Below are positions 28,901 to 40,055 of a DNA stretch of 64,000 nucleotides, piece after piece. Each line of letters begins with the position of its first letter. Position 1 is the stretch's first letter. The stretch comes from Limanda limanda (lineage: Eukaryota; Chordata; Actinopteri; Pleuronectiformes; Pleuronectidae). The position numbers were made by a program, and so were the translations under genes. The notes beneath the pieces are model-generated. The model did no database searches and was not told the DNA's origin. It saw only the letters and a program-made list of their open reading frames with translations. Location: contig NC_083648.1 in NCBI RefSeq assembly GCF_963576545.1, forward strand, positions 25,995,373-26,059,372, given 5' to 3'.

Positions 28901-30239
28901 GTTTGAGTTGTGGTCGGCGAGAGGTGTGGCATCTGTCGGTGACCTCTACGACAATGGCACGTTCATGTCCTTCAGTGACTTATCGTCTAAATTTAATCTC
29001 CCCTCATCTCACCTGTTCCGTTTTTTTCAAATTAGACACTTTGCCCAGAAAAACTACACTGATTTCCCGAACACCCCCCCTCAGACTCTGTTAGACACCC
29101 TTCTCATGATAAACCCCAATCAGAAAAGGAATATCTCCCGTATTTTTAATGCAATGGACGCCATCGCTTCAGTTTTCCCACAGCACACAAAACATCTGTG
29201 GGAGCAGGATCTGGGACTCAATTTTACAGAAGATCAATGGGGCGGGATCCTTGAGCTGGTCCACAGCTCTTCCGTCTGTGCCCGACACGGGCTGATTCAA
29301 TGTAAACTCTTACACAGGACTTACTACACCAATCATAGACTGTCTAAATTCTATCCCAATGTGGCTGACACCTGCAATAGATGCAACCAGTCCCCTGCCG
29401 ACCTCATACACATGTTTTGGTCATGTCCAAAACTTACTGACTTCTGGTCCAAAATATTTGACACCCTTGTTGTGCAATAGAAGGGTGACTCGTTGTTGGC
29501 TAATTATCAATAATCATGGAATATGATTATTGAAACAATAAAGATTATTTATCTAAAAATAATTAGATTATTAATTGAAGATGATCAGTAATCAAATAAC
29601 AATAAAACTATTAATGAGTAAATAAGGAAGTTTAACAATTAAGAATTATTAAATCACTAATTTGAGAATAATAAAGTTTATCAATTAAGAATAATTAAAT
29701 AATCAATGAAAAACTTAAGAATAATCAATCAATGAATAACAAACTATTAATGAAAAACAAGTTATTATCAATTTGAAAGTACAAGCTATCAATTAACAAT
29801 GTTAAGGTTATCAACTAAGAATAATGAAATAATTAGTCAAAACAATAAAATTATCAATTTAAGAATAATACTATCTATATCAATACTCGAAGAGGGCACC
29901 ACCCTGGTAATCAGGGACCAACAACCTAGTCTATAAATATCAGTCTCATCTGATAAAGTTAAATTGATAATCTCAATATTTGATATTAAGGATTATATAA
30001 TTAACAGTGAAGGCTTGAGTTCGAGCACTGGCTATAGTTATCCAACTGTGTTCACAATGTCATGCACAAATAATCACAAGATCCAAATACTTTAAGTATA
30101 AAAGAGGATTTATTAAAAAGAAGCTATAAAAGTCAATGTTGTTCAAAATGATTCTTCACTTAACACAATCCGCTATACACAATACAGCCACATCACATTC
30201 ATCACAATATATCACACTGCAATACTTCTGATAAAGCTG

Positions 30240-30320
30240 TGTTTGTATGTGTGTGTGTGAGTGTGTGTGTGAGTGTGTGTGTGTGTGTGTGTGTCTTTGT
30301 GTGGGAGAGAGAGAGGAAGA
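30240..30320 (+). repeat. GT/GA microsatellite
   Basis: GTGTGTGAGTGTGTGT repeats are followed by GAGAGAGAGG inside the L1 insertion. Confidence 0.85.
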
Positions 30321-30775
30321 AGGGGGGTCGATGACTCACGAGTCTTAAGAGGGCCGGCTTAACCCTGGTGGTTGACTACAGAATTGGTGATGTAATAAGC
30401 CAGAACTACAACTCAAGATGGCGGAGTCGCCTAAGAGGTTTAGAGTCCTGAATGGAGGCAGGCCTCGATGTGTATTACAGTCGATGGCCGCCGGACCATG
30501 TGGCTTAGAATCAGACTAATCAAAGATGGCCGACTTGAACCCACGGGAGACAAAGGCCGAGTGAGAACAAAGGGATTCTTTATCTTAGCTTAGCTTTAGC
30601 CGAATGGCGTCGAGGGCTTAGAGCCAAGATGGTCAAAGATGGCTGACTTAAACACTCGTGAGACAAGGTTGAGAGAGGAAAAATGGGGTTCTTTGTCTTT
30701 GTTTAGCCCTAGAGCCGAACGGCGTCGAGGTGCGTTCAGGAGCCCTGGATATCAGAATGACTATGTATAAGGTGA

Positions 30776-30827
30776 CTGTGTGTGTGTGTGTGTGTGAGGA
30801 TGTGTGTGTCGGCGGATGTGAGCGAAC

Positions 30828-30868
<41 letters not shown>
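30776..30868 (+). repeat. GT tract and GA tract pair
   Basis: A GTGTGTGT run at about 30776-30798 is followed by a long AGAGAG run at about 30831-30868. Minus- and plus-strand open frames here are repeat artefacts. Confidence 0.85.
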
Positions 30869-30869
<1 letters not shown>

Positions 30870-32541
30870 AAGTAGTAACACAGATCGGAGATGATCTTAA
30901 AAACGCCGTCAGAGGCGATCTCACAGTGAAACCGGCAAACCAGTTACGTGAGAGGTGTCTTTTTAACAGATTCACGACTCAGTGAGGCCGACCTGAAGGG
31001 AGCCGAGTCAAACCGGAAGCGCCGGGTCGTCACCGCTCGCTTTTCACAATAAGATCGACACGGCGGTCTTTCTATCAAGTTACACTCAAATAAGACACAC
31101 TAAGTATAAAACTAAACTATGCCCAGACATATGTCTCTTACTTCGTGTTGCTTCGCGGGGTTTCGTGCACGACCGTGGAAGCGCGAATCCCGGAAGGAGG
31201 AAGTGGATGATTTCCTGGCCTCAGGAAGATGATCACGGAGCCGCGGCGGCGGGATGACGCTGGGCCGAAACGGAGAGGATGCTTTTCGTTCTCCTTGGCA
31301 AAGTCTGTGCCCGTCTGCAGGAAGGGACACCCGTGTCCGGATTGTCCGTAGATGGCGGGGGAAATGTCTCTGAGCTCGGCCAGCGAGTGAGGGGATTCTC
31401 TGCCGCGCTCTCTTCAAAATAAAAGCAACTTAAAAAGAAGCTTATTCAAATTAAAAGCTTTAAGGAAAAATAAGGAAAAATAAGCTTACGATGTACTAAA
31501 AAAGAATAAGTTAAGCTTAAACTGGATTAGAAAAAGGTAGCTTTAGACTAAAAGTGAACTACAAAAAGATAAAGTTTTAGAAGTAAAACTTAAGAAAGGT
31601 CAAACAGCTGCAAGATGTGTTTCCTTTGTGTCCTCTACACTAAGAACTAAACTGAGATGGTAGCTCTACTGTATCTGGAACTGGAAAGAAAGATTTGAGA
31701 TGAGTCGGAAGTTAAATAGTATCTGTGAACTGGCTCCCCCCCTCCGGCGGGGCTAAAGGTCTCAGGCCAATAGGGGGGTCAGAGATCAAATCTGAGGCGC
31801 GGCTAGAGACACAGCAGGGGTCACTGTAGTTTGGGGAAGCTCAAACTTTTCCCTCCAGAATACTGTGACATGGATCGGAATGTCACACAAGGCCTCAGGT
31901 CTGTGGCCTTGTCCCTGTTAGGCCCAACACCCTTCAAATTGCTTACCATTTTGTGGCCGACCCCCACCCCCTCTCTGCCCTCTTTGGTATCCCACACAAC
32001 AAAATCTTAACAGCTGAGGCACGACATTCCATGGCCTTTTGCACTCTGTTGGCTAGGCGCTTAATTTTGTTGAACTGGAAGCACAAATTGCCTCCATCCT
32101 ACACTCGATGGGTTAAGGAAGTTCTTCACAACTTAAGGTTGGAAAGATTGAGGTTTTCCCTCAAGGGCTCTCTGAGGAAATTTGATAAAATCTGGAACCC
32201 CTTGTTGTCCATTATAGACTCTTTAGATATTACACCTGAGGAGTCAGATATCTGAGTTCTGCTGACGTACCACTAAAACTTATATTCTCAAATGTTTTGT
32301 TTCTAATTTTTTTTTTCTTTTCTCTTCTTCTCTTCTCTTTTCCCTTCACCTAGAGACAGGTTGGGGTGGGACCTCTACTGGGGAAAGATTTGTGGGTGGG
32401 TGTGTGGGAGGGGGGGTGGGGGGTCACTGTAAATTGTAAGATTTGGAAAAATGTGAGCATTGTACAGTATCTCTTTCATGTCCTCATTTTGTATTACCTT
32501 TGCTCAATAAACATACTATAAAAAAAAGAAATTTGAAATTG

Positions 32542-33165
32542 TGTCATTTTATAGCAATCATTGCAAACACATTTGTTTTTTCGTTTGTGAATACTTGAGG
32601 TCATTCATGTGCACTCAGCCAATCCCAGTGAGTCAGGGAACAGATTTCTGCCCATTGAACACACAGAGATCCGGCTGAAACAGACCCTCCATCATACTAC
32701 TGATAAGACTTCAAATAAGCTGAGCCCAGGTGTCAAAGTAACTGTGGATGGGACTAGTAAGTAATGTGATTACTGAATTTCAAAATCAAATCCCTGTTTT
32801 ACTGTTAAATGTACAATACCATTTTATACAGTATTTCACTGAATATATCAAATAATTATGGGAAAATATATGATATATATTATAATCCTCCTCTACTGTA
32901 AATCCATATACCATGGTAAATATTCCCAGACAGAGGAGAGCACTGCTTTTTGCCCTACAGTGATAAATTATGCAAAAAAAATTTAACATCTATGCACTTT
33001 CAGGTGGAGGAAGATCTCACACTTACTCACCTACATGAGTTTCAAGATAATCAACTCAAATTTGGTAACAGCACTAAGGAAATATGATGACCACAATTGA
33101 CTAATAAATGCCTAGTTGAAATTGAACACAATTATTCACTTTTTGTCTACATAGTAAAATGATAA
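32542..33165. other. Intergenic, nothing recognised
   Basis: A/T-rich sequence from the right L1 target duplication to the next SINE. No motif or element was identified. Confidence 0.35.
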
Positions 33166-33560
33166 ATGGTCTGGATTTATATAGATCATTTTCTAGTTTT
33201 GAATACCACTCTTTACAGTATAGTTTTGCCATTCACATTGTAGAGTAATTTTTGATCATCCTCACACATTACATCTGTACAACAACAAGAGAATGGTGCC
33301 TGTTTAATTCCACACATACTCCCTTCTTTCCCAGCAATACCTAGGTCAGGTTATAGATAAAGGGCCAACCAGCAGTACATTCACACACACATTCATACAG
33401 TGCATATATGGCCAACACATCACTTGCGTCAGGGGAAATTCTGTGTTCAGTATCTTGCCCAAGGACACTTCAGCATGCGGAACTGGGGAGACAGGGATTT
33501 ACTGCCGACCCTCTAGTTAGTGGACAATCTACTCTACCTCCTCAGCCACAGTTGCCATGT
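33166..33560 (-). mobile_element. SINE copy with internal insertion
   Basis: The tail side (AAATGGTCTGGATTTATATA) and the body/head side (TCTTGCCCAAGGACACTTCA, CTCTACCTCCTCAGCCACAG) of the SINE family are separated by about 135 bp of foreign sequence (about 33240-33375). Degenerate. Confidence 0.65.
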
Positions 33561-33568
33561 AAAGACTC

Positions 33569-34585
33569 AAGGCCAATTTATGCTTGTACGTCTTTTCTAT
33601 TACGGACAGATAAGACCGCCATATCCGTCGTGGAACGCCCTCTCCGAGCGCCTCGGAGAGCTTTTCGTACACGTCTGTTTTTTCTAACTGTCCGTCTTTA
33701 TGTCGGAGAGCCCACGGACAGCTCTTGGCTTTGATTGGTCCGCGAACGACATAATTTCCCTACAACGTCATTTCCCTACGACGTCATTTCCGGACCTCAC
33801 ACTTCCTGCCTTCTTCCCTGTGTCACATCAAACCCAAACACAACTATGATTCTACAATTAATGTGACTTGTGTGTTAAGCCAGCGGAGTTGTCCGGCTGA
33901 CGGTGGCTCGTTAGAGCACTGACGGCATGTGTGCACGGTCACATACGGTTATAACAAGCTTTCAAAACGGCGCTAGCAGGCTAGGCTAGCGGGCTAGGCC
34001 AGCAGGCTAGGCTAGCGGGCTAGCCACCATGCTAACTGCGGTGGTAACAGAGCAAAAACCCGCCGTCACGACTTTAATTCCACTTCTATCATGACACTGT
34101 TTCTATAATACCGTCAGGTTAGAAGCAAACACTGGATAGTAGTAGTTAGTGTCAGGAGTTCCTGCTGACTGTGTGTGTAAGCTGGGGGGGAGCTAGCTCC
34201 GTGTAGCTTCTAGCTACATGTAGCCTCAAGCAGATTCAAGCTGTGGAATCAGCAACACAGTTCGGAAACAAGACCGGAGAACCGCTGGGCTAAGACACGA
34301 TAACATCAGCATTTTGACCCGCTGGGTGTCGCTTTATTTAGTTCTGTTAGTTGCCATGGTTCAGTGTGTGGGAGGCAAGCTAACAGATGTAAACAGACAC
34401 ACGTGGACTTCTTCTTCCCAAATGGGGTAGGCTTCTCTGAGCTCGTCTTCCGTTGCGCCACCTATGGGTTTGGCGGTGAATTTTTGTCGACGTACAGTGG
34501 TCGGAGAAGTAAAAATCTAAAAGACTCTTTGCCCCCTGTGGAGCCCTCTCCGAGAAACGGATACGTAGAAGCATACTGGAGCCTT
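33569..34585. mobile_element. TIR DNA element about 1.0 kb, non-autonomous
   Basis: The left end AAGGCCAATTTATGCTTGTA and the right end read inward AAGGCTCCAGTATGCTTCTA are imperfect inverted repeats continuing to ACGT. Further matching words (CTCTCCGAG/CTCGGAGAG) lie inside. It holds a short GCTAGC/GGCTAG minisatellite at 33971-34025. No transposase was found. Confidence 0.6.
33971..34025 (+). repeat. GCTAGCGGGCTAGG minisatellite
   Basis: Two copies of a roughly 26-bp unit are built from CTAGGCTAGCGGGCTAG words. Confidence 0.75.
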
Positions 34586-34620
34586 TAAAAGGAAGAAAGT
34601 TTAAAAATATTCCAAATATG

Positions 34621-35563
34621 TTAAAGGTCCCATATTTTACACCTTTGTAGGATTTCATTTGAGGTATTGGTACCCCTAAGATAATATATCAGTGGTTTAA
34701 AGTCAAAAAGACTGCTGCAATGTGTATTTCAACAGTCTGAGTCCGCCTGCCGTTTCTGATTGGCTGACTGCACTTTGAATGACACGCGATCTAGCACCGG
34801 TCTCATTCTGGCGCTTTTTTTGACCATCTCTGGCTGTAAACACAGCTGAATGTCACATTATGTTTGGATATTGCTAAAGAAGACCAGCCACATATTCACA
34901 GTCAGTTACAACAGGATGCGTCTGAACGGTGAGGAACCGTCCTCATGTTTGTTCAAGTTTTAACAGGACAGTCAGCCAATGCAGGAGGAGTAACGTCCTG
35001 AGTTACAGTATGAAGATTCACAACGGAGTTCAGTACAGAGTAACGAGTAACGTCTGCTTTATTCCGAACTGAGCACAGTGACACGCCACGTCAGAAGAAA
35101 TAAAGCGTAACCGCTGGTCTCGAACAGTAATATTCTTAGGAGGAATGTGCACGGACACATTCTCTTCCTTGCATGCTTCCACGCTGCAGTGTTTCTTCAG
35201 TGTTGTTTGTTGTGGTTAGCCTGTGGTAGCTAACAAGCTGCTGGCTCAGCAACATGTCTGCTTGGTGTCGCGTTCGGTGAGGAGGGGTGGTGGTGGTGGA
35301 GTTGATGGGGAGCGGGGGTGGTGGGTTCGGAGGCTGGACTGGTAATGGCTGGGTGGGGCTGAGAGCAGAGTGCGAACACATATGACTCATACAGGGGAGG
35401 AAATACGAAACGAAACGTTTTGATAACATATTTCTTCGAATGGACTGAGTGAAAAAGTCAGCCTAGTGACTGTTTTCATACTTTGAGGCTCCCTACTGTT
35501 CCCCAAGAAATAACGAATAGTAAAAGCCCAGAAAATGTATTTTACACAATGTGGGCCCTTTAA
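34621..35563 (-). mobile_element. TTAA-type DNA element (MITE), copy 2
   Basis: Both ends carry TTAA (34621-34624 and 35560-35563) followed inward by AGGTCCCATATTTTACAC on one side and AGGGCCCACATTGTGTAAAA on the other. TTAA targets point to a piggyBac- or Kolobok-like origin. It is 943 bp, has no transposase and lies in inverted orientation to the copy at 3769. Confidence 0.8.
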
Positions 35564-35821
35564 AGCAATTTTTGGTGTAGTCATAAAATTTAAGTATCTG
35601 TTACTGGCATAGACAGTTCGCAAATAGAAAAATATTATCAAAAGACTTAAAGTTTTCCTGCTCTGCTATGATTGAGCAGAGACTGTATCGCAGGACTGCT
35701 CTGTCTGTAGGCATTCTACCGGAGTATCAGGAGCAGCAGAGTATAATATTTGGTATCTCCAGAAAACCTGGACTCCTGACAACCTCATAGAATTTGTTAT
35801 TGAATAGAAATATATGAATAT

Positions 35822-36945
35822 ATTAGGGTTGTCAAACGCAATTTTTGTTTTATCAGAGTAATCACAGGGTAGCTGTGTTTAATCTGATTAATCACGATTT
35901 CTAAATGCCTGAAAAATTTCCATTTTCTATGTATACTGTTCTGGGAACGGAAAGATATATGACAGAAGGCGGATATATATTTAATATTTGTTTTTTTATT
36001 GATGAAAAGTCCAAATTATAGAATTATTAAGATTGAAAAATAATATAAAATCAAACATACCACACCATAATTAAATTTGGCTGTTTTGCTATGCCTCTGA
36101 GCAAACATAGGATGATGTAATATAGAAAATGTTTTTTTTATTCAAACTTAAAGATAACCTTTATCTTTATCCTTATTAACAATTGGTTCATCTTAGCCTT
36201 TGCTCTTTTTTTTAAGTAAATATAGTATGGTTGAATAACACTTTTTTCTTTTCTTTTTTAAATCAAACAAACAACCATATGTTTACACAATTAAATGTGA
36301 ATGTGAAATCTGAATCTGAGCCCATCTGTAGAAGCAGTGTTGAACCAGTACACACTTCAAAAGAATGAATTCCAAGTTTAGCTCATGCAGATGAAAATGA
36401 ACTAGTTCACGTTCATAGTAAGTTTTTTATTGGGATGATTTATGTGAAAAACATAAGGTCATGTGTTTGGTTATGAATCGATGGTGTTGGATCATGTCTG
36501 CGTGTCACTCCGCTCACCTTGTCACTAAGTCCTGACTGTTAGCTTCACGTCTCGTGTTGTACAGAGCCATTTTTTAATGATGTTTAAGTGCAGCCTCATA
36601 AACTCTGGAGCGAATCAGACAAACACTAATTTACTTCATGTGCTGATCAGGTCCTGATAACTAGTGTTTATTAGTTCAATTCAGAGCAAAGTGGAGGAGG
36701 ACACAGAAACTCCAGCTCGGTACAAACCAACTGCAGCTTCTGCTCTGATCAATGAGAAGCCGTGACCAGAGAAACTCTGTGTTCGCTGGCTTCTAAAGTC
36801 AATGACCGGCTTCTTAACGTAAACGAGCTCTGATCTCACTGTGTGTGTCTCTCTGAGCGAGTGAGTGGGGTATGGGTACATGGAGCCGGTCATTCTGCGC
36901 ATGCGTTAGTACGTTAAAAAAATTAACACGTTAATTCCACAAATT
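35822..36945. repeat. Interspersed repeat region (ATTAATCACG / TTAACACGTTAAT ends)
   Basis: The left side GGGTTGTCAAACGCAATTTT with GATTAATCACGATT and the right side ACGTTAAAAAAATTAACACG are typical borders of a frequent fish repeat. Inside, 36330-36545 shares diverged sequence with 23980-24200. No coding sequence was found. Confidence 0.45.
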
Positions 36946-37008
36946 ACTTGGAGCAGTTGTGTAACCATGAATTCCACTATGTTGAATATACTGTTTATTC
37001 AATTGAAT

Positions 37009-37090
37009 TTCTAATTTTATTTGTATAGCGCCAAATCACAATATACATTATCTCAAAGCACTTTACATAGAAGGTCAATTATATGTTACC
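37009..37090 (+). repeat. Short interspersed repeat (TTGTATAGCGCCAAATCACAA)
   Basis: TATTTGTATAGCGCCAAATC followed by TCTCAAAGCACTTTACATAG is a fragment of a widespread fish repeat related to 8675-8860. Confidence 0.6.
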
Positions 37091-37659
37091 TTGAAATCTC
37101 TTACAACCAAAACATTAAACAGATTTCAATCCTCATTCTGTGCATGGTTATGAGTACAGGTACATGGTAATAGTGATTGGTTCTAATTTTTGTTGCCATA
37201 TGCTGAATTAGATTCAGTGGCTCCATTGGTCCTTTAAGAGTGATTTTTCTTTTCTCTCTTGCCCAGCTCCATATACTGTATGAGGCCACTCCATGCATGC
37301 CAGTTTCCCTAAACACCACAAATGACACATATAGGTCACTGCCCTACCAGTGAATCATGAGTCACTGGTAGGGCATTGGGGCAGAAAATAGTTCCCCCTA
37401 ATTCTGACTTGCAGCTGGTCAAAAAAAGATTCCAAAGCTGTGCTAGTAATTCTGAGATGGATGCCTTTCCCTTTCCTGGTTGCTCTGTCTATTGATTCAT
37501 CCCTTGTTGTTGAAGCATCTATGGTGAAAGAGGCACAAATGTACTTTAATTGATGTTACCCTTTATACGATATATTTACTGGAAGATTTGCTTTATAGTT
37601 AAAGACCCTAAATGACGGTTTATGCCAGTCATGCTGGAAAAGCTTCTGTTTAGGTGAAG
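37091..37659. other. Intergenic, nothing recognised
   Basis: No element was identified. CACTGGTAGGGC and its inverted near-copy occur around 37335-37375 (CTACCAGTGAATCATGAGTCACTGGTAG), forming a small hairpin. Confidence 0.35.
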
Positions 37660-37815
37660 GACAAGAAGGCAGAAGCAGGGTAGGAGAGCCGGGCTACGCG
37701 CTAGGCTAAAGGCTAGGTCAAAGGCTAAGCCGTATGGACCAGCGCTCCAGAGTCTGTTCGTAGCCAACCCCTTGTCTCGTCCAAGATGGATGGGATCAGA
37801 ATGATTAATTACTAT
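37660..37815 (+). mobile_element. LINE 5' region fragment
   Basis: GCTACGCGCTAGGCTAAAGG, then CAGCGCTCCAGAGTCTGTTC and CCAAGATGGATGGGATCAG match the sequence upstream of the endonuclease fragment at 10500-11040. Confidence 0.6.
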
Positions 37816-37911
37816 AAATCCTGCAAACAGCTGTGTGTGGTTTGATATTGATATTGTCTCAGGTCGGAAAGAGAGGGGAATCATGGATTTCTCGTAGCTG
37901 TATAAATGCAC

Positions 37912-39062
37912 CACTGCTCAAAATATTTAAGGGAACCCTTAAATTACATATCAGATCGTAAAGAATGAATTAATCAAGTTGAAAATATTTACTGATGCAC
38001 ATTGTATAATTTGTTGAGAACAAAATGACGTAACCATGGTCAATGGAAACCAGAATCATCAACCCATTGAGGACTAGATTCAAAAAGTAAAACATTTAAA
38101 TCACAGGCTGATCTCATTCGCGTGGATTCCCTCCTGGAAACTTCACCACCTGCCTGTATGCAGCCATGACAACGTCTGGGCAGTGAGCTCCTGTACATTC
38201 TGTGGCGGTACTTAGCAGTGTCGAATGCACCGATACATAACGTCCCATACACTGAGAAAAAAAAAAAAATTTTGGGCCCTGTAATGTTTACGTGGCTTGT
38301 TTGTTTAAATTCTACAATTGAATATTATTTAAATTATTTTCTGTCTGTTATTCATTCGTACTGTGCGCTGCTCCGACTGCGTCAAACCAAACAGAGCGAC
38401 ATGATCTTTTCTAGCTCCATACTTTTACTAAGTTTATAAGTTTTTACCCAGACTGAGTTTACACACGTGTCCGATCGCAGTATGTGTGTGAGAGAGCAAG
38501 GAAGAGAGGGGGGGAGCGAGCGAGGATGAATGCGCTGCTCTGAATGAAGATTTAACTCATTAATAAAATAATCTTTCATTATGTGATGATCAGTGTTGAT
38601 AATGTGGTGTCAAACAAACGTCTAAACTTAAAAGAGAAAGAGAGAGAAACAGAGAGAGAGAGAGATACCCACAAATACACACACACACAGTGCAGCAGCT
38701 CATATTGATGAATCTGACCCGGGAGCTGGACTACCTGTGCAACCTTATTGGGCTGCAGGTACAACCTTAAGCTACCAGTAGTGACAAGGACACAAGCAGA
38801 ACACAAAACCAGTGAAGCATCAGGAAGGAAGGATAAGGAGAGAGCAATCTTCTGTAGTCACCACATGTAAAACCATTACCTTGTTTGGGTTGTCTTGCTT
38901 TTCCTCTCTGTTTCACCTGTTAACACTTCCATTTGCACCAAAGCAGGTGAAACAGAATCACAATCCCTTGTGTTTCCTGAATGGACAGATTGATATAACT
39001 GAAGTTGAACTGACTTGGTGTTATACTCAAATGTCACCAAGTCACATACTGTGATGATTATG
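37912..39062 (-). mobile_element. Tc1-derived non-autonomous element, interrupted
   Basis: It begins CACTGCTCAAAATATTTAAG and carries blocks shared with 63068-63572: ATACATAACGTCCCATA, TGGACAGATTGATATAACTG and GTTGAACTGACTTGGTGTTA. The block ACTACCTGTGCAACCTTATT is a remnant of a minus-strand Tc1-type transposase. About 430 bp of unrelated DNA (about 38262-38690, with an A run and GA repeats) splits it. No intact transposase remains. Confidence 0.65.
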
Positions 39063-39133
39063 TTATCCCTTCTTTCATACTCAATGGTTATTTAAAAAAA
39101 GTTCTAATATTGTTTGAAGATTATCTTTACTGA

Positions 39134-39150
39134 CCCCCCCCCCCCCCCCC
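39134..39150 (+). repeat. 17-C homopolymer
   Basis: A run of 17 C within TTTACTGAC...TTTTCTCGC. It is prone to sequencing error and to G-quadruplex formation on the other strand. Confidence 0.9.
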
Positions 39151-39378
39151 TTTTCTCGCTTTGGTACTTGCGCCCAGATCGCTCTCTTAGTTTGCATCTG
39201 GAGCTGAGAGAGACAGGGGTCTGACTGGAGGATATACAGTGATGCAGTCGCTGTCTCATGTTTTGTCATTATCGTAAAAGCAATCCAAAAAGAGTTGCAG
39301 TGTCACAATGTTTTCTTAGTGTGTCCCCGGAACTTAGTACATGTGTGTCTTTCTTTCACTAATTAATTAATTAACATA

Positions 39379-39647
39379 GGGCTGTGGCTGAAGGGTAGAG
39401 TGGTCATCCTCCAACCTGAAGGTCGGCAGTTCGATCCCCAGTCTGACCCATCTGCATGCAGAAGTGTCCTTGGGCAAGATGCTTAACCCTGATTGGCCCC
39501 CCATAGAATAACAAAGTGCTGCGAATAGATGCACTGTATGAATGTGTGAATGGGTGAATGTGAAACTGTACTGTAAAGCACTTTGAGTGGTCATCAAGAC
39601 TAGAAAAGCGCTATATAAATACAAAACCATTTACCATTTACCATTTA
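39379..39647 (+). mobile_element. tRNA-derived SINE, full length, + strand
   Basis: The copy is read directly: head GGGCTGTGGCTGAAGGGTAG, box B GTTCGATCCCC, body CCTTGGGCAAGATGCTTAAC, and tail AAAGCGCTATATAAATACAA with TTTACCATTTACCATTT. This is the clearest + strand copy in the window. Confidence 0.88.
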
Positions 39648-39694
39648 ATTAAAAAAAAAAGGCACATGCTGTCTGGACCAAGGTTTTTACAGGT

Positions 39695-39738
39695 GACAGT
39701 GGAAACACTACCGCTTTTGTCCACAGAGGCGCCAAAAC
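39695..39738 (+). repeat. 43-bp shared repeat core, copy 2
   Basis: Nearly identical to 11166-11208 (GTGGAAACACTACCGCTTTT, GTCCACAGAGGC), with unrelated flanks. Confidence 0.65.
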
Positions 39739-39858
39739 CATTGAAAGTTAAATACTTAAAAATATTTGACCTCAGTGTGCAGAGCCTTCATTTCTCATGT
39801 AACTGATGTCCTTGCACTTGAACCCTGTGATGTGTGAGTTTCTGATTATTTTTCTAAA

Positions 39859-40055
39859 TGGTAAATGGTTTGTATTTATATAGGACTTTTCTAGTCTTGA
39901 TGACCACTCAAAGTGCTTACAGTACAGTTTTGCCATTCAGACACACATTCATACGGAGCATCTATTAGCAGCACTTTTTTTTTCCATGAAAAGGAAATTC
40001 AGCATCTTGTCCAAGGACACTTCGGCATGCAGATAGGGAAGACTCGGGATTGATG
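39859..40055 (-). mobile_element. SINE copy, head truncated
   Basis: The tail (AAATGGTTTGTATTTATATA), GATGACCACTCAAAGTGC and CCAAGGACACTTCGGCATGC identify the family. The head stops within GACTCGGGATTGATG. Confidence 0.75.

Larger units (their letters stand above)
29469..31926. mobile_element. 2.46-kb unclassified insertion inside L1 ORF2
   Basis: ACACCCTT at 29461-29468 and 31927-31934 flank the block, and removing the block with one copy restores the L1 reading exactly. The inserted DNA starts GTTGTGCAATAG and ends GTTAGGCCCA, with no matching terminal inverted repeats. It has no coding frame of note. The left half is very A/T-rich with many AATTAAGAATAAT-like words. The right half has GT/GA microsatellites and repeated AAGATGGC/GCCGA motifs. 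An 8-bp inverted pair (TGTGACAT...ATGTCACA) lies near the right end. It could be a solo LTR or a hAT-type non-autonomous element. Confidence 0.85.
25987..32255 (+). pseudogene. L1-type ORF2 (endonuclease-reverse transcriptase), frameshifted and interrupted
   Basis: ATG 25987 opens the APE-type endonuclease: FISWNVKGAN, FLQETHL, SVYAPNWD, IVGGDFNFVQD and ISDHAPT supply the usual catalytic positions. A one-base loss in a T run near 26815 sends the frame into TAA at 26824. The correct frame continues (EINDTPEV, then TLWEAFKAYLRG). The reverse transcriptase shows FRPISLLNVDYKILAKI, SLDAEKAFDRVEWD, GTRQGCPLSPLLF and the YADD box (LSLYADDLLLYV). A C-x2-C-x8-H-x4-C knuckle (CNRC...HMFWSC) precedes the insertion after 29468. 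ORF2 resumes in frame at 31935 and ends at 32255. As it stands it cannot make a full protein. Confidence 0.92.
24401..32526 (+). mobile_element. Full-length L1-type LINE with 15-bp target duplication, interrupted in ORF2
   Basis: AGAAATTTGAAATTG occurs at 24386-24400 and again at 32527-32541, a perfect 15-bp target-site duplication. Between them lie a short 5' UTR starting GGGGACTTCCGGTTGGTGAG, ORF1, a spacer with a long T tract, ORF2, and a 3' UTR ending AATAAACATACTATAAAAAA. Without the 2.46-kb insertion at 29469-31926 the element is about 5.66 kb. ORF1 is intact. ORF2 has one frameshift and the insertion. Sequence quality suggests a young element. Confidence 0.95.
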
